From contig JAWKRG010000012.1 in assembly GCA_041389725.1 (NCBI GenBank), positions 1-64,000 on the forward strand: 64,000 bases of DNA, in the 5' to 3' direction. The stretch is from Polyangiaceae bacterium. Its GTDB lineage: Bacteria > Myxococcota_A > Polyangia > Polyangiales > Polyangiaceae. Position 1 is the first letter of the stretch. Every line of letters begins with the position of its first letter. A program made the position numbers and the translations under genes. Below, one piece after another: positions 25,244 through 33,715 of the stretch. The notes below the pieces were generated by a model. The model had not been told where the DNA came from. It saw only the letters and a list, made by a program, of their open reading frames with translations, and did not search any database.

Positions 25244-25260
25244 TTCACGCTATTCGTGAA
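25244..25260. promoter_or_regulatory. Operator site 1 of the AbiE operon
   Basis: TTCACGCTATTCGTGAA consists of six-base inverted arms around five bases. It lies just upstream of the -35 box of the AbiE promoter. Together with site 2 it fits the known mode of AbiEi autoregulation, in which the antitoxin binds two inverted repeats at its own promoter. Confidence 0.6.
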
Positions 25261-25339
25261 AAACGGTGCCCGTGTCGCAACGGCACATTCCACCGCGATT
25301 CCAGCACGTTCCCACTCGCCCCGCTCTTGAGCCTCGCCG

Positions 25340-25506
25340 GTGCGGCAGCTTCCAGAGCGAGGCGAGCATGTGGTCGAGTTGCGCGAGAGCGCTCTCGGCT
25401 TCCGCGCCGCGGAAGTAGCCCCAGCCGATGGAGACCGACGCGGACTTTGCCGGGCTGCCGGCGGGGCTTTGGTGGCGGCTGCGGCCGGGATCGAAGTAGC
25501 CCCACG
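25340..25506 (-). pseudogene. Truncated four-helix-bundle (23S rRNA intervening-sequence type) gene
   Basis: One minus-strand frame reads DPGRSRHQSPAGSPAKSASV, then SIGWGYFRGAEAESALAQLD and HMLASLWKLPH. This aligns with the last half of the intact protein at 29485-29808 (DPGTRRSRYFSAAGSASEV ... LDQLDHLLATLWKLTH). The N-terminal half is missing where the tRNA-derived repeat array begins at 25506, and there is no stop at the expected place after LPH. The remnant appears to have been cut by, or used as a boundary of, the array. The stretch 25261-25339 beside it shows nothing recognisable. Confidence 0.6.
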
Positions 25507-26308
25507 CCGCTGATGAGGACCGAGACCCGGGAGCAAATGCGAAGAGGCCAGCCTTTCGGCTGGCCTCAAGCAGATGGCGGGGCGGACGGGACTCGCGCCG
25601 GCTGCCGAAATGGCTTCGCTCGACTCGCTGCGAGCCGACGGCCGCGCCAGGCCGCTGATGAGGACCGAGACCCGGGAGCAAATGCGAAGAGGCCAGCCTT
25701 TCGGCTGGCCTCAAGCAGATGGCGGGGCGGACGGGACTCGTTCCGGCTGCGAAAGGGTCGTGACCTGACGCGATGCGAGCCGACGGCCGCGGCACGCCGC
25801 ACATGAGGACTAGGTCCCGTCCACAAAACGAAAGAGGACCCGGAAGGGTCCTCGATCAGTTGCGGGGCGGACGGGACTCGCGCCGGCTGCCGAAATGGCT
25901 TCGCTCGACTCGCTGCGAGCCGACGGCCGCGCCAGGCCGCTGATGAGGACCGAGACCCGGGAGCAAATGCGAAGAGGCCAGCCTTTCGGCTGGCCTCAAG
26001 CAGATGGCGGGGCGGACGGGACTCGTTCCGGCTGCGAAAGGGTCGTGACCTGACGCGATGCGAGCCGACGGCCGCGGCACGCCGCACATGAGGACTAGGT
26101 CCCGTCCACAAAACGAAGGGTCCTCGATCAACGGGACGAGGACCCGGAAGGGTCCTCGATCAGTTGCGGGGCGGACGGGACTCGCGCCGGCTGCCGAAAT
26201 GGCTTCGCTCGACTCGCTGCGAGCCGACGGCCGCGCCAGGCCGCTGATGAGGACCGAGTCCCGGGAGCAAATGCGAAGAGGCCAGCCTTTCGGCTGGCCT
26301 CAAGCAGA
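25506..26308. repeat. Array of repeated tRNA-Asp 3' ends with terminator hairpins
   Basis: A 90-bp cassette is present four times (25506-25595, 25651-25740, 25936-26025, 26240-26329), differing by about one base. Each holds a 10-bp-stem hairpin (GAGGCCAGCC, loop TTTC, then its complement) and the last 21 bases of the tRNA-Asp gene including CCA; the fourth continues into the intact tRNA. Between cassettes lie a 55-bp segment (three copies: 25596-25650, 25881-25935, 26185-26239) and a second hairpin (25834-25853 and 26138-26157, arms GAGGACCC) followed by two more 20-base tRNA ends (25861-25880, 26165-26184). No protein gene is credible in this region; open frames on either strand are by-products of the repeats. 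Confidence 0.85.
26278..26301 (-). terminator. Terminator hairpin behind tRNA-Asp
   Basis: GAGGCCAGCC, a TTTC loop and the exact complement form a 10-bp stem eight bases after the CCA end of the tRNA on the minus strand, followed by a moderately T-rich stretch (TTCGCATTTGCTC). This is a good candidate for the factor-independent terminator of the tRNA gene. The same hairpin occurs in three more cassettes of the array. Confidence 0.65.
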
Positions 26309-26385
<77 letters not shown>

Positions 26386-26401
26386 TGAGCGGTGAGGCGG
26401 G

Positions 26402-26432
26402 GATATAGCACAGCGGGCCGGGCGGGCTGCAA
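26402..26432 (-). promoter_or_regulatory. Possible promoter of tRNA-Asp
   Basis: On the minus strand TTGCAG (26427-26432) and TATATC (26402-26407) lie upstream of the tRNA with 19 bases between them, slightly more than the preferred 17. A GC-rich stretch follows the -10 box, as is common at stable-RNA promoters. Weak evidence. Confidence 0.35.
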
Positions 26433-26489
26433 GAGAAAAATCGATGGGATTTCCGGCATGTTTGTCGCATTTGGCCGCCCGCTGGACGA

Positions 26490-28244
26490 CTAGGGGAGCG
26501 CGGTCGCGACGGAGCGCACGATGGCGTCCACCGCGGGGCCGTATCCGCTGGACGGGTCTTGCGCCACGTACGGGTTCTTGGGGCAGATGCTGGCGACGAT
26601 GGCCTGGTCGCCGATGCCTTTCATCACATCGAGCTGACGCAGTCCTGGGTAGGCCTTGGCTCGGTGCTGCACGCTGGTGAACGCGCTTCCATCCCAACAC
26701 AGCGGGTTCTTCCCGTCGACTGCGCCTTGCCAGCAGTCACAGGCTTCGGCGGTCGACGAGCAGTCCTTGGGTTGGGCGAGGGGGAAGGTGCATGCGTATT
26801 GAAGATCTCCCGCCCCTTGCGATCCGAACCCTGCGGTGATGTCCCAGTCATGCCCGTGAATGGGGTCGGTGTTCGGTGCGGTCCAGTCCGCCACGAGTGG
26901 ACGCGGCTGGTTGCTTTCTACCATGTGGGGATCGCTGGGGGGCTGGCTGCCCGTGGGCGTGATCTTGGCCCAGTCGATCTGAGACGCCCGTTTGTATTCG
27001 AGGGGTGCGCTCGCACTCTGACTCGCGTCCGTCGCGATCAGTTGCCAGGGCACGCCAACGATACCGGCAAGGAACACCCGGTCCGACCCGCGCTTGCCGC
27101 TCGCAAACAGCGGGTTGGGGACGGGGCTGCCGCTGCGATCCTCCACGCTTTGTGCACTCAGGCCGTCTATGTATCGGGACGTCGGCGCGAGAAAGTCGAT
27201 GCCAAAGCGGCGCTTCTGCTCCCAGCAGCGAAGGTTCAGGTTGTCCTCGGGCTCCGAGTAGTTCCCCTTGGCGCACTCGGGATCCTGACTAGCGGGTGTG
27301 CAGCCAGCGACGTCCGGGGCGCCGCACGACGTACAACAAGCGTCGTCGGGATTGCTGTTGCACACGGCGCGAGCGCGCGGGAGTCCAGGCGACGAAATGC
27401 TGACGAGCCACGTCTGTCCTGTGGCAAGTCGAGAGCAGTCGTTCTCGTCCGTGAGCATGACGATGACCACGGCCGAGTCTTCGCGCAGGAACGCCGCGCG
27501 TTGGTCGAGCAGGGTCTTGTCCGCGCAGAACCCAGACACGCATACGCCGTCGGTTTCACAGGGTTGACCCTCCGCAGCGCAAGTCGGCACGACGACCGTG
27601 CTGCTGCTTCGCTCGACTCGGACCGGAGGCTGCGGGTCGATCAAGAAGCGATACCAACTCTCCAATTGTGCCTCGTGCCCGCATCCCTTTTCGCCCACGG
27701 CGCCGACGTGTTGGCGCAGTTCGTTGGCGAGTTGTGCTGGGTCCTGGGTAGCGCCGGGCGCCCAAGCGAGGAATCCCAAGCCGTCCTGCTGAGGTAGGCC
27801 TGGACGAACGGAGCCGAGCAGATGTGCGCGGTCGTTCTGCTCGGCGGTATAGCTCGGGCTGATCGGATCGCAGAGGTCCCCGCCAAAGGAGCCCAGGCTC
27901 GACGACACGACCCCAATGTGCATGTCCGCCACGGGTCGAAACTCGGGGACGGAGCAAGGATCACAGGGATAGCTCTGGCCTGTGGGCTGCCCCTTGCCAT
28001 CGACGCAACGCGGGGCGGTGAAGCGGCCGACCAGGTCGTCGACGCTGGAGATGAGCAGCGCCTGTTTGTCCGCCATCGAGAGGGAGTTGTCGACCATGAG
28101 AAGCAGATCGATTTTTCCACCCGCGGCCTCGCCGCCCGAGCCTCCCGCCGCGCACGTGTTACCGCCACCGCCATCGCTGGAGCTGCCGCAGGAGGCGAGG
28201 GCAAGGGGTGCAGTCAGACAAAGGAAGGCCACGAAGGTGCGCAT
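26490..28244 (-). CDS. vWA-domain lipoprotein
   Basis: A 584-residue lipoprotein (lipobox ALASC) with a short Gly-rich linker. The vWA domain starts near residue 45 with KIDLLLMVDNSLSMADK, carrying the metal-site motif D-x-S-x-S; a later VIVMLTDENDCS contributes a further acidic site. Many cysteines (about 25) and inserts such as CDPCSVPEF and CCTSCGAPDVAGC lie between the core strands. Large vWA lipoproteins of this kind are frequent in myxobacteria and probably act in surface contacts, but their roles are not known. The ATG at 28244 fits the signal peptide MRTFVAFLCLTAPLALASC. Confidence 0.85.
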   Translation of the reverse strand: MRTFVAFLCLTAPLALASCGSSSDGGGGNTCAAGGSGGEAAGGKIDLLLMVDNSLSMADKQALLISSVDDLVGRFTAPRCVDGKGQPTGQSYPCDPCSVPEFRPVADMHIGVVSSSLGSFGGDLCDPISPSYTAEQNDRAHLLGSVRPGLPQQDGLGFLAWAPGATQDPAQLANELRQHVGAVGEKGCGHEAQLESWYRFLIDPQPPVRVERSSSTVVVPTCAAEGQPCETDGVCVSGFCADKTLLDQRAAFLREDSAVVIVMLTDENDCSRLATGQTWLVSISSPGLPRARAVCNSNPDDACCTSCGAPDVAGCTPASQDPECAKGNYSEPEDNLNLRCWEQKRRFGIDFLAPTSRYIDGLSAQSVEDRSGSPVPNPLFASGKRGSDRVFLAGIVGVPWQLIATDASQSASAPLEYKRASQIDWAKITPTGSQPPSDPHMVESNQPRPLVADWTAPNTDPIHGHDWDITAGFGSQGAGDLQYACTFPLAQPKDCSSTAEACDCWQGAVDGKNPLCWDGSAFTSVQHRAKAYPGLRQLDVMKGIGDQAIVASICPKNPYVAQDPSSGYGPAVDAIVRSVATALP

Positions 28245-28322
28245 GGAGCGGGGTACGCTCCGCGTCGCCTGGGGCTTCCTCTCATGCCCGCCTTCCGGCC
28301 GGAACCGCTAGCTCCTGGGCGC

Positions 28323-29402
28323 TCACGGCGTCGTGCCGGCGTGGGCGCCGCAGCTGGGGCAGCGTGCGCCGGGCGTCATGACGAAGAGGGCGCTGCAGAA
28401 GGGACAGCGGGTGGCGGCTGCGCTGCCGAGTAGTCCCAGTTCCGGGCGCTCCGCCCGAAGTCGTAGCGTTGCGGCGACGAGGAAATCACGGAGCGCGCTT
28501 TGCACGCTCGCCGCGCGCTGCAATGGCAGGGCCGACGAACCTTGTCTTCCGATGCAGCGAAGAGTCGCGGCGCGCAGTGTGACGTCGGCGTCGTAGCCGA
28601 GCGTCGGTGAGAAAGTGATGCCCAGCAGCGTCCGTCCATCCAGGAGCGCTTCGTTCCAGGTTTCGCCGCTGCGTTCCCAGTACGACCGCAGGCTCTCTGC
28701 GCGTACTTCCACGACCACCCGCGAACGCTCGCCGACGCCGCGGAGATCCTGCCAGCCGAAGCGAAGCGCCCGTTTTCCAGTTTGGGACAGGAGCAGGAGG
28801 GGCACGAAAGGCAACACCAGCGGCACCAGCAGCCAGCCGACCACCCGCTTGGCGCCCGACAGCGGCGGCGACTCTTCGGCAACGAGCACCGCGCCCGGTT
28901 GGCGCTGCACCACGAGGCCCGCGCTCTCCAGCACGGCCCCCGACGCGGCCTCGTTGACCTCGTTCGGGTGCGCCAGCAGTGGTTGACCGCCGTACCAGGT
29001 CTCCATCGCCGTGCGGACGCTGCCGTTCACGATGAGCTCGCTGAGTACGACTTGTTCGCGCATCGCCGCGTCGAGAATCGAAGCTACGGCCGCCTGGCCC
29101 TCGTCTTCGTTGTTCGGAACGTGGTCCACGTGCCAGAGCACGTTGCCGGCGCTATCCAGCGCGACGAGGCGCAGTTGATGCCAGCGCCGATAGAAGCGCG
29201 TCTTGAAGTTCGGAAGATCCACGTCGGCCTCGGTGAAGAGCAGCGCGACGATGAGCAGGGGTAATAGACACAGCAGGCACAACAAGCCGAGGGTGTATTC
29301 GAGGATCGCGATGGGGCGAAACACCTGGCAGCGATGATGCTCGAGGACGATCCGCGTGACGCCCGTCAAAGGGCGGCCGAGCACGTCTGCCAGTTGCGAC
29401 AC
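28323..29402 (-). CDS. Membrane protein with a C-terminal zinc ribbon
   Basis: A 359-residue protein. One long hydrophobic stretch near residue 40 (YTLGLLCLLCLLPLLIVALLF) and another near 190 (VVGWLLVPLVLPFVPLLLL) suggest two membrane hairpins or helices. The C-terminus (about 330-355) is a zinc ribbon with CPFCSALF and CPSCGAHAG. Between them lie soluble parts rich in charged residues. The combination parallels the protein at 15244-16596 but with the ribbon at the opposite end. No catalytic residues are recognised and the function is unknown. Confidence 0.7.
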   Translation of the reverse strand: MSQLADVLGRPLTGVTRIVLEHHRCQVFRPIAILEYTLGLLCLLCLLPLLIVALLFTEADVDLPNFKTRFYRRWHQLRLVALDSAGNVLWHVDHVPNNEDEGQAAVASILDAAMREQVVLSELIVNGSVRTAMETWYGGQPLLAHPNEVNEAASGAVLESAGLVVQRQPGAVLVAEESPPLSGAKRVVGWLLVPLVLPFVPLLLLSQTGKRALRFGWQDLRGVGERSRVVVEVRAESLRSYWERSGETWNEALLDGRTLLGITFSPTLGYDADVTLRAATLRCIGRQGSSALPLQRAASVQSALRDFLVAATLRLRAERPELGLLGSAAATRCPFCSALFVMTPGARCPSCGAHAGTTP

Positions 29403-29484
29403 GGCGCGATCCTAGGCGGGCCCGGTCGGCTTGAATAGATCGCAGGCGGGCCCGACGAGTGCGCCCGCTTTCACGCGAGAACGC

Positions 29485-29808
29485 CTAATGCGTCAGCTTC
29501 CACAAGGTGGCGAGCAGATGATCGAGCTGGTCGAGGACGGGCGCGAGGGCGGGCTCGGTGACGTAGCCCGAGCCCTGCGCGGCCCTGAGCCCTGCGCGGA
29601 CTTCGCTGGCGCTTCCGGCGGCGCTGAAGTAGCGGGAGCGGCGGGTGCCGGGATCGCTCGCGACGCCCTCGCCGAGGTTCAGCACGAAGCTGTTCGTCGC
29701 GTCGCGCAGCTGCGCGGCAAGCTTTCTATCGTGCCGCTGCACGCGGGCAACCAGCGGCGCGAGGTTGCGTTGAGTGGCGAGCGCGAGTTCGAGAGTGCGG
29801 AACTGCAT
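29485..29808 (-). CDS. Four-helix-bundle protein (23S rRNA intervening-sequence family)
   Basis: A 107-residue all-helical protein of the family first seen in 23S rRNA intervening sequences and found at many unrelated loci. Visible family features are a conserved RHDRKLAAQLRDATNSFVLN segment, then LGEG, the GSASEVRAGL helix and the C-terminal LDQLDHLLATLWKLTH. ATG 29808 has a perfect ribosome-binding site AAGGAG seven bases upstream, which decides against longer frames. The function of the family is unknown; pentameric RNA-binding bundles have been proposed. A truncated relative lies at 25340-25506. The gene borders a large tandem-repeat block. Confidence 0.88.
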   Translation of the reverse strand: MQFRTLELALATQRNLAPLVARVQRHDRKLAAQLRDATNSFVLNLGEGVASDPGTRRSRYFSAAGSASEVRAGLRAAQGSGYVTEPALAPVLDQLDHLLATLWKLTH

Positions 29809-30030
29809 GCGGTGCTCCTTTGTGGCCGCGGCGGCGGCTGGTTCACCAGAACCAGCCAGACGCCGACGCGGCACTCGGAGCCATGCACACGCACTTTCGC
29901 GACTACGCCACGCCTCGCACCTCGCGCTTTGCGCTTGCGGACGCAGTGCCAGCGAAGCTGGCACGAGGACGCGAACGCCGATTCCTCGCCAGCAAGTGCA
30001 AACCATGTCCTGGCACAATGTGTAAGCTTT

Positions 30031-30420
30031 CCGGTCACGGAATCCGGTCACGGTCACGGAACCCGGTCACGGTCACGGAACCCGGTCACGGTCACGGTCA
30101 CGGAACCCGGTCACGGTCACGGAACCCGGTCCCGGTCACGGAATCCGGTCACGGTCACGGAAATCCGGTCACGGTCACGGAACCCGGTCACGGTCACGGA
30201 ACCCGGTCACGGTCACGGAACCCGGTCACGGTCACGGAACCCGGTCACGGTCACGGAACCCGGTCACGGTCACGGTCACGGTCACGGTCACGAACTCGGT
30301 CACGAACTCGGTCACGGTCCCGGTCACGAACTCGGTCACGGTCACGGTCACGGTCACGGAACTCGGCCCCAGTCACGGAACTCGGCCCCAGTCACGGAAC
30401 TCGGTCCCAGTCACGGAACC
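30031..30420. repeat. Block of 19-bp tandem repeats built from GGTCAC
   Basis: About 390 bases are made of GGTCACGGTCACGGAACCC-type units of 19 bases, mixed with shorter and longer versions (six-base GGTCAC steps, GGAACTC and GGCCCCA variants towards the end). Because 19 is not a multiple of three and the unit has no stop on the plus strand, all three plus frames stay open and read GHGHGT, VTVTEP and RSRSRNP. These frames have no ribosome-binding site or homologous feel and are not called as genes. The region 29809-30030 before it holds two hairpins (29837-29856, arms GCTGGTTC; 29946-29964, arms GTGCCAGC) and no gene. Confidence 0.9.
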
Positions 30421-30437
30421 GCTCCTCGCCGCCAAGC

Positions 30438-30487
30438 GCGGGAGGCGGGATCCCGCGTCGGGATGTGGCGAGACCCAACCCCCGAAA
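30438..30487 (+). repeat. Dispersed intergenic two-box element, copy 2
   Basis: GCGGGAGGCG (30438-30447), 21 bases, then CGAGACCCAACCCCCGAAA. The same two boxes at 20-base spacing occur at 6261-6319 (minus) and 50333-50382 (plus). This copy lies about 120 bases upstream of the flavoprotein gene that opens the isoprenoid operon and has the same orientation. The rest of the 30421-30603 gap shows nothing else clear. Confidence 0.45.
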
Positions 30488-30603
30488 TCCATCGTGGCGC
30501 TAGCGTGGCACGGCCTTCGCTTCGAAGGGGGGAACGTGCGCGAACGCGCCGGCATCCAGCGCAGTTTGGGCGCTGACGCAAACCCATCGCGCACTTCCTG
30601 CCG

Positions 30604-32106
30604 ATGTCTCCCGTGTTCGCCCCCGCCACCGCGCTCCGCGGCCGCAAGTCTCGCTACGACGCGATCGTGGTGGGTAGCGGCATGGGCGGCAGTGCGGCAG
30701 CGGCGATCTTGGCCAAGCAGAATGCCTCCGTGTTGGTGCTCGAGCGCAATCCTCGCCTCGGCGGCATCTTGGCGTCTTACGAGCGCGATGGCTTCAAGAT
30801 CGACGTCGGCAGTCACTTGATTTCGCGCGGCGAGCGCGGTCCGATCGGCCGTCTGCTGCGTGGGCTCGGCCTGAGCGAACCGACCTTCATCACTCATCGC
30901 ATTCCGGTTCGATCGCGCGGCATGTTTCAGATCGCGGCGCCCGAGCACCGTCGGCAGTTGCCCGCCTACGCCTTGGAAGCGGCGCGCAAGTTGGGGCTTT
31001 CCCTGCGAGAAGAGGCCAGCTTGGCCCGGATGCTGCTGCAGGTGTTCACCCTGACGGAGCACGAACTCACGCAGTGGGACGCGCGCACGCTGGATGAGTT
31101 CATTCGCGAACACACCGAGCATCCCGGCGCGTACTTCCTGTTCAGCTTCTTGGCCAGCATCTTCTTCGTGCTGCCGCCCTGGCAGGTGTCCGCGGGGGAG
31201 GCGATTCGCTGTCTGCGTTGGGTCATCCGCGCTTATCGCTTGTCCTACGTGCGCGGCGGCATGGACAGCATCATCCACGCGCTGCTGCGGCTGGTGCCCG
31301 AAGCCGACGGCGACATCGTCGTGCAGACGCCCGTGGTGGGGATCCGCCGTCGTGGTGACGAGTGGACTGTCACCACCGCGGGGGGAGACGAGTATCGAGC
31401 GCCGGTCGTGATCGCGAACCTGGCGCCGCGGGACTTGTTGCCGTTGCTCGACCGGCAAGAGCTGCCGCCGTCGTGGGTGGAGCGTGTGCAGCACATTCGC
31501 GGCTCGGGCAACGCGCACCAGATCAAATTCGGGTTGAGCCGAGCGCTGATCGAAGAGGGCTGTCTGATTGGCGGAGTGTCCTCGAGCGGGCTGGGCCTCG
31601 AGGATCTGAGCTTGAAGCTGATGCAGGACACCGTGGGAGCCATCGAGGTGGGGCGAGTGTCGGATCCAATGGCGATCTATGCGCCCGTGCCGAGCAACTA
31701 CGACGCGTCCTTGGCGCCGCCGGGGGCGCAGTTGGTGGTGGCGAGCATCTATGGGCCGGTGTGTCTGGATCCGGCCGATCCGCCTGAGCATTGGCGCGAG
31801 CGCATCGTCGAGGCGTTTGCTTCGGTGGTGCCGGGCTTCCAGGACGCCCTGACTTTCGTCGAGTTTTCGCCGGTGCCGGCCGTGGGCGTGTGGATGGGCA
31901 AGAGCAATCGCGCCGCGATCTCCAACGGACAGCGCCCGGGACAAGTGGGCAGTGACCGCTTGCCGGTGCAGACGCCGCTGCCGGGGCTCTTCATCGCGGG
32001 GGACGGCGCGGGAGGGCGCGGCATCGGCACGGAGCTTGCGACCGAGTCGGCGATCGAAGCAGCGACGGCGGTCGCGCAGTACTTCACGGAAAGGCGCGCC
32101 GCATGA
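30604..32106 (+). CDS. Phytoene-desaturase-like FAD oxidoreductase
   Basis: A 500-residue flavoprotein of the amine-oxidase/carotenoid-desaturase superfamily. The N-terminal dinucleotide fold is clear (YDAIVVGSGMGGSAAAAILA, then LERNPRLGGI), and the C-terminal FAD motif is GLFIAGDGAGGRGIGTELA. The middle contains a hydrophobic patch (YFLFSFLASIFFVLPPW) that may touch the membrane, as in carotenoid and retinol-saturase relatives. It probably desaturates or reduces a polyprenyl lipid. It is the first of five genes with overlapping ends (next: polyprenol kinase, UbiA prenyltransferase, two ArsA ATPases). The exact substrate is unknown. Confidence 0.85.
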   Translation: MSPVFAPATALRGRKSRYDAIVVGSGMGGSAAAAILAKQNASVLVLERNPRLGGILASYERDGFKIDVGSHLISRGERGPIGRLLRGLGLSEPTFITHRIPVRSRGMFQIAAPEHRRQLPAYALEAARKLGLSLREEASLARMLLQVFTLTEHELTQWDARTLDEFIREHTEHPGAYFLFSFLASIFFVLPPWQVSAGEAIRCLRWVIRAYRLSYVRGGMDSIIHALLRLVPEADGDIVVQTPVVGIRRRGDEWTVTTAGGDEYRAPVVIANLAPRDLLPLLDRQELPPSWVERVQHIRGSGNAHQIKFGLSRALIEEGCLIGGVSSSGLGLEDLSLKLMQDTVGAIEVGRVSDPMAIYAPVPSNYDASLAPPGAQLVVASIYGPVCLDPADPPEHWRERIVEAFASVVPGFQDALTFVEFSPVPAVGVWMGKSNRAAISNGQRPGQVGSDRLPVQTPLPGLFIAGDGAGGRGIGTELATESAIEAATAVAQYFTERRAA

Positions 32107-32771
32107 ACGACGGGTGGGCTGCCGCGATTGCTTTGACCGTGCTCGTCTCGGGTGTGGGCGGCTGCGTATTGTTACATCACTGGGGACTCGCCGCGACCTA
32201 CGTGCGCGACCTGTTGCACGTCGGAACGGGCGTGTGGGTGCTGTCGTGGCCGTGGTTTTCGTCGACCTACGTGCCGGTGGCGATCGTGGTGGGGGCGGCG
32301 CTGCTCACCAACTTCGTGCCGCTGCTGTCGCGCACGAGTCCGGCGGTGAGACGTGTTCACGACGCCTTCACCAGCTCGGATGAGCACTGGCGGGGGCTCT
32401 CGCTCTACACCTTGGCCTACGCTGCGTTGACGAGTCTCGGCTTCGTGCGCGGCGCTTTTCCCGCGGGTGCGGGACTGCTCGCGCTTTCTTTGGGTGACGG
32501 CGTTGGCGGCCTGTTGGGGCGGCGTTTCGGGCGGCGGCGCTATCGCGTGGCGGGCGGCAAGGAAAAGAGCATCGAAGGCAGCGTGGCGGTGGCGGTGTTC
32601 GCGAGCGCAGGCGTGGCGCTGGCCGCGTGGAGGTTCGACCAGGCGCTGTCGCTGTCGAAGCTGCTTCTGCTGGGGGTCGTGGCGGCGGGGGTCGAAGCGC
32701 TCTCGCCGCGAAGCAGCGACAACGTCACGGTGCCCACCGCGGTGTGGGCCTTCGCGGAGGTGACGACATGA
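32103..32771 (+). CDS. CTP-dependent polyprenol (phytol/dolichol) kinase-like membrane protein
   Basis: A 222-residue protein with about six membrane helices. The signature segment SLGDGVGGLLGRRFGRRRY followed by KEKSIEGSVAV matches the CTP-binding region of the dolichol kinase/VTE5 phytol kinase family (GDxxAxxxGxxFG...KSxEGS). Such enzymes phosphorylate long-chain isoprenoid alcohols with CTP, allowing salvage into prenyl diphosphates. The ATG overlaps the preceding stop by four bases, and the following UbiA gene overlaps again by four, consistent with a shared isoprenoid pathway. The family includes cytidylyltransferases too, so kinase activity is inferred from the KSxEGS motif. Confidence 0.8.
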   Translation: MNDGWAAAIALTVLVSGVGGCVLLHHWGLAATYVRDLLHVGTGVWVLSWPWFSSTYVPVAIVVGAALLTNFVPLLSRTSPAVRRVHDAFTSSDEHWRGLSLYTLAYAALTSLGFVRGAFPAGAGLLALSLGDGVGGLLGRRFGRRRYRVAGGKEKSIEGSVAVAVFASAGVALAAWRFDQALSLSKLLLLGVVAAGVEALSPRSSDNVTVPTAVWAFAEVTT

Positions 32772-33715
32772 CCGTGCACCTGAATGCCCAAGCGATGACG
32801 AGTGCGCATCACGATCTCTGGCGCGGTGTGTGGCGCGTCGCCGATCCGAAGATCACGCTGGCGTCCGTGGCGGCGATGATCCTGGGCGCCGGAGTGGCGG
32901 CTGCAGAGGGACCGCTTTCCTGGGGCTGGCTTGCGTTGACGGTAGTGGGGATCTTTTTCATCGAAGCCGCGAAGAACGCCTCGGGTGAGATTTTTGATTG
33001 GGATTCCGGAGCGGATCAGGGGCTTCGCGAGGACGAGCGCACGCCCTTCAGCGGCGGCAAGCGCGTGCTGGTGGACGGACTGATGACCCGTGCACAGTGC
33101 GCGGTGATGGCGGCGGTCTTCTACGTGCTCGGTTCCGCCGCGGGGCTCGTGATCGTGGTGTTTCACGAACCACGGGTGCTCGGCTTCGGGCTCGTGGGCG
33201 TGGCGCTGGCGTTCTTCTATCACGCGCCGCCGTTGTCGCTTTCCTATCGCGGGCTAGGGGAGGCAGCGGTTGCGTTGGCTTACGGTCCCGTGATCGCGTG
33301 CGGAACGTATCTGGTGCAACGTCACGACGTTTCCGCGGCGATGGCGCTCGTGTCCTTGCCTCTCGGGCTCGCGATCATGGCGTTCTTGTGGATCAACGAG
33401 TTTCCCGATGCGCGCGCAGATGAAGCCGCGGGCAAGCGCACGCTGGTGGTGCGGCTAGGGCGAGCGCGAGCGGCCCGAGCGTTCCTTGGGCTGTGGGTGC
33501 TGACGTACGCGTTGCTCGCGCTGCTGCCGTTCTTAGGGTTGCCCGTGGCCGTGCTCGGCGGGCTCATCGGTTTGCCCCTCGCTCTCCGCGCCGGACTTGG
33601 ACTCTTGCGCGCCTACGACGACCCGGCGCGCATCGCGCCCTTGCAGGGGCAAACGTTGCTCTCCTTCGTGCTGCTGGCGCTCGGGGCCGGCGCCGGTGTG
33701 GCGTGGTTTGGCTGA
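32768..33715 (+). CDS. UbiA-family prenyltransferase
   Basis: A 315-residue membrane protein with about eight or nine helices. The first aspartate-rich motif reads NASGEIFDWDSGAD and the second NEFPDARADEAAGKRTL; both lie at the positions expected for binding the Mg-prenyl diphosphate. Members attach prenyl chains to aromatic acceptors (ubiquinone, menaquinone, tocopherol) or to glycerol phosphate (archaeal lipids). The acceptor here cannot be read. ATG 32768 is chosen because it overlaps the previous stop as ATGA; a longer frame from 32627 lies inside the kinase gene. Together with the kinase and flavoprotein it suggests a complete small prenyl-lipid module. Confidence 0.88.
   Translation: MTVHLNAQAMTSAHHDLWRGVWRVADPKITLASVAAMILGAGVAAAEGPLSWGWLALTVVGIFFIEAAKNASGEIFDWDSGADQGLREDERTPFSGGKRVLVDGLMTRAQCAVMAAVFYVLGSAAGLVIVVFHEPRVLGFGLVGVALAFFYHAPPLSLSYRGLGEAAVALAYGPVIACGTYLVQRHDVSAAMALVSLPLGLAIMAFLWINEFPDARADEAAGKRTLVVRLGRARAARAFLGLWVLTYALLALLPFLGLPVAVLGGLIGLPLALRAGLGLLRAYDDPARIAPLQGQTLLSFVLLALGAGAGVAWFG

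Noticed and set aside
25506..26308. Insertion sequence or transposon
   Set aside because: No transposase frame, no terminal inverted repeats around the block and no target-site duplication seen. The repeated part is the tRNA end and terminator.
29837..29964. Two hairpins (arms GCTGGTTC and GTGCCAGC) as a terminator or small RNA
   Set aside because: No T tract and no covariation evidence can be read from one sequence; noted only within the repeat-block entry.
30031..30420. CRISPR array
   Set aside because: Repeats are 19 bp with no unique spacers and no cas genes are nearby; it is a tandem satellite.
29431..30576. Long plus-strand frames across the GGTCAC repeats
   Set aside because: They stay open only because the 19-bp unit has no plus-strand stop. 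The intact gene on the other strand (29485-29808) has a perfect ribosome-binding site and family motifs.
30604..33715. Carotenoid biosynthesis cluster
   Set aside because: There is a desaturase-like flavoprotein, but no phytoene synthase, cyclase or further desaturase. The kinase and UbiA genes point to another prenyl lipid.
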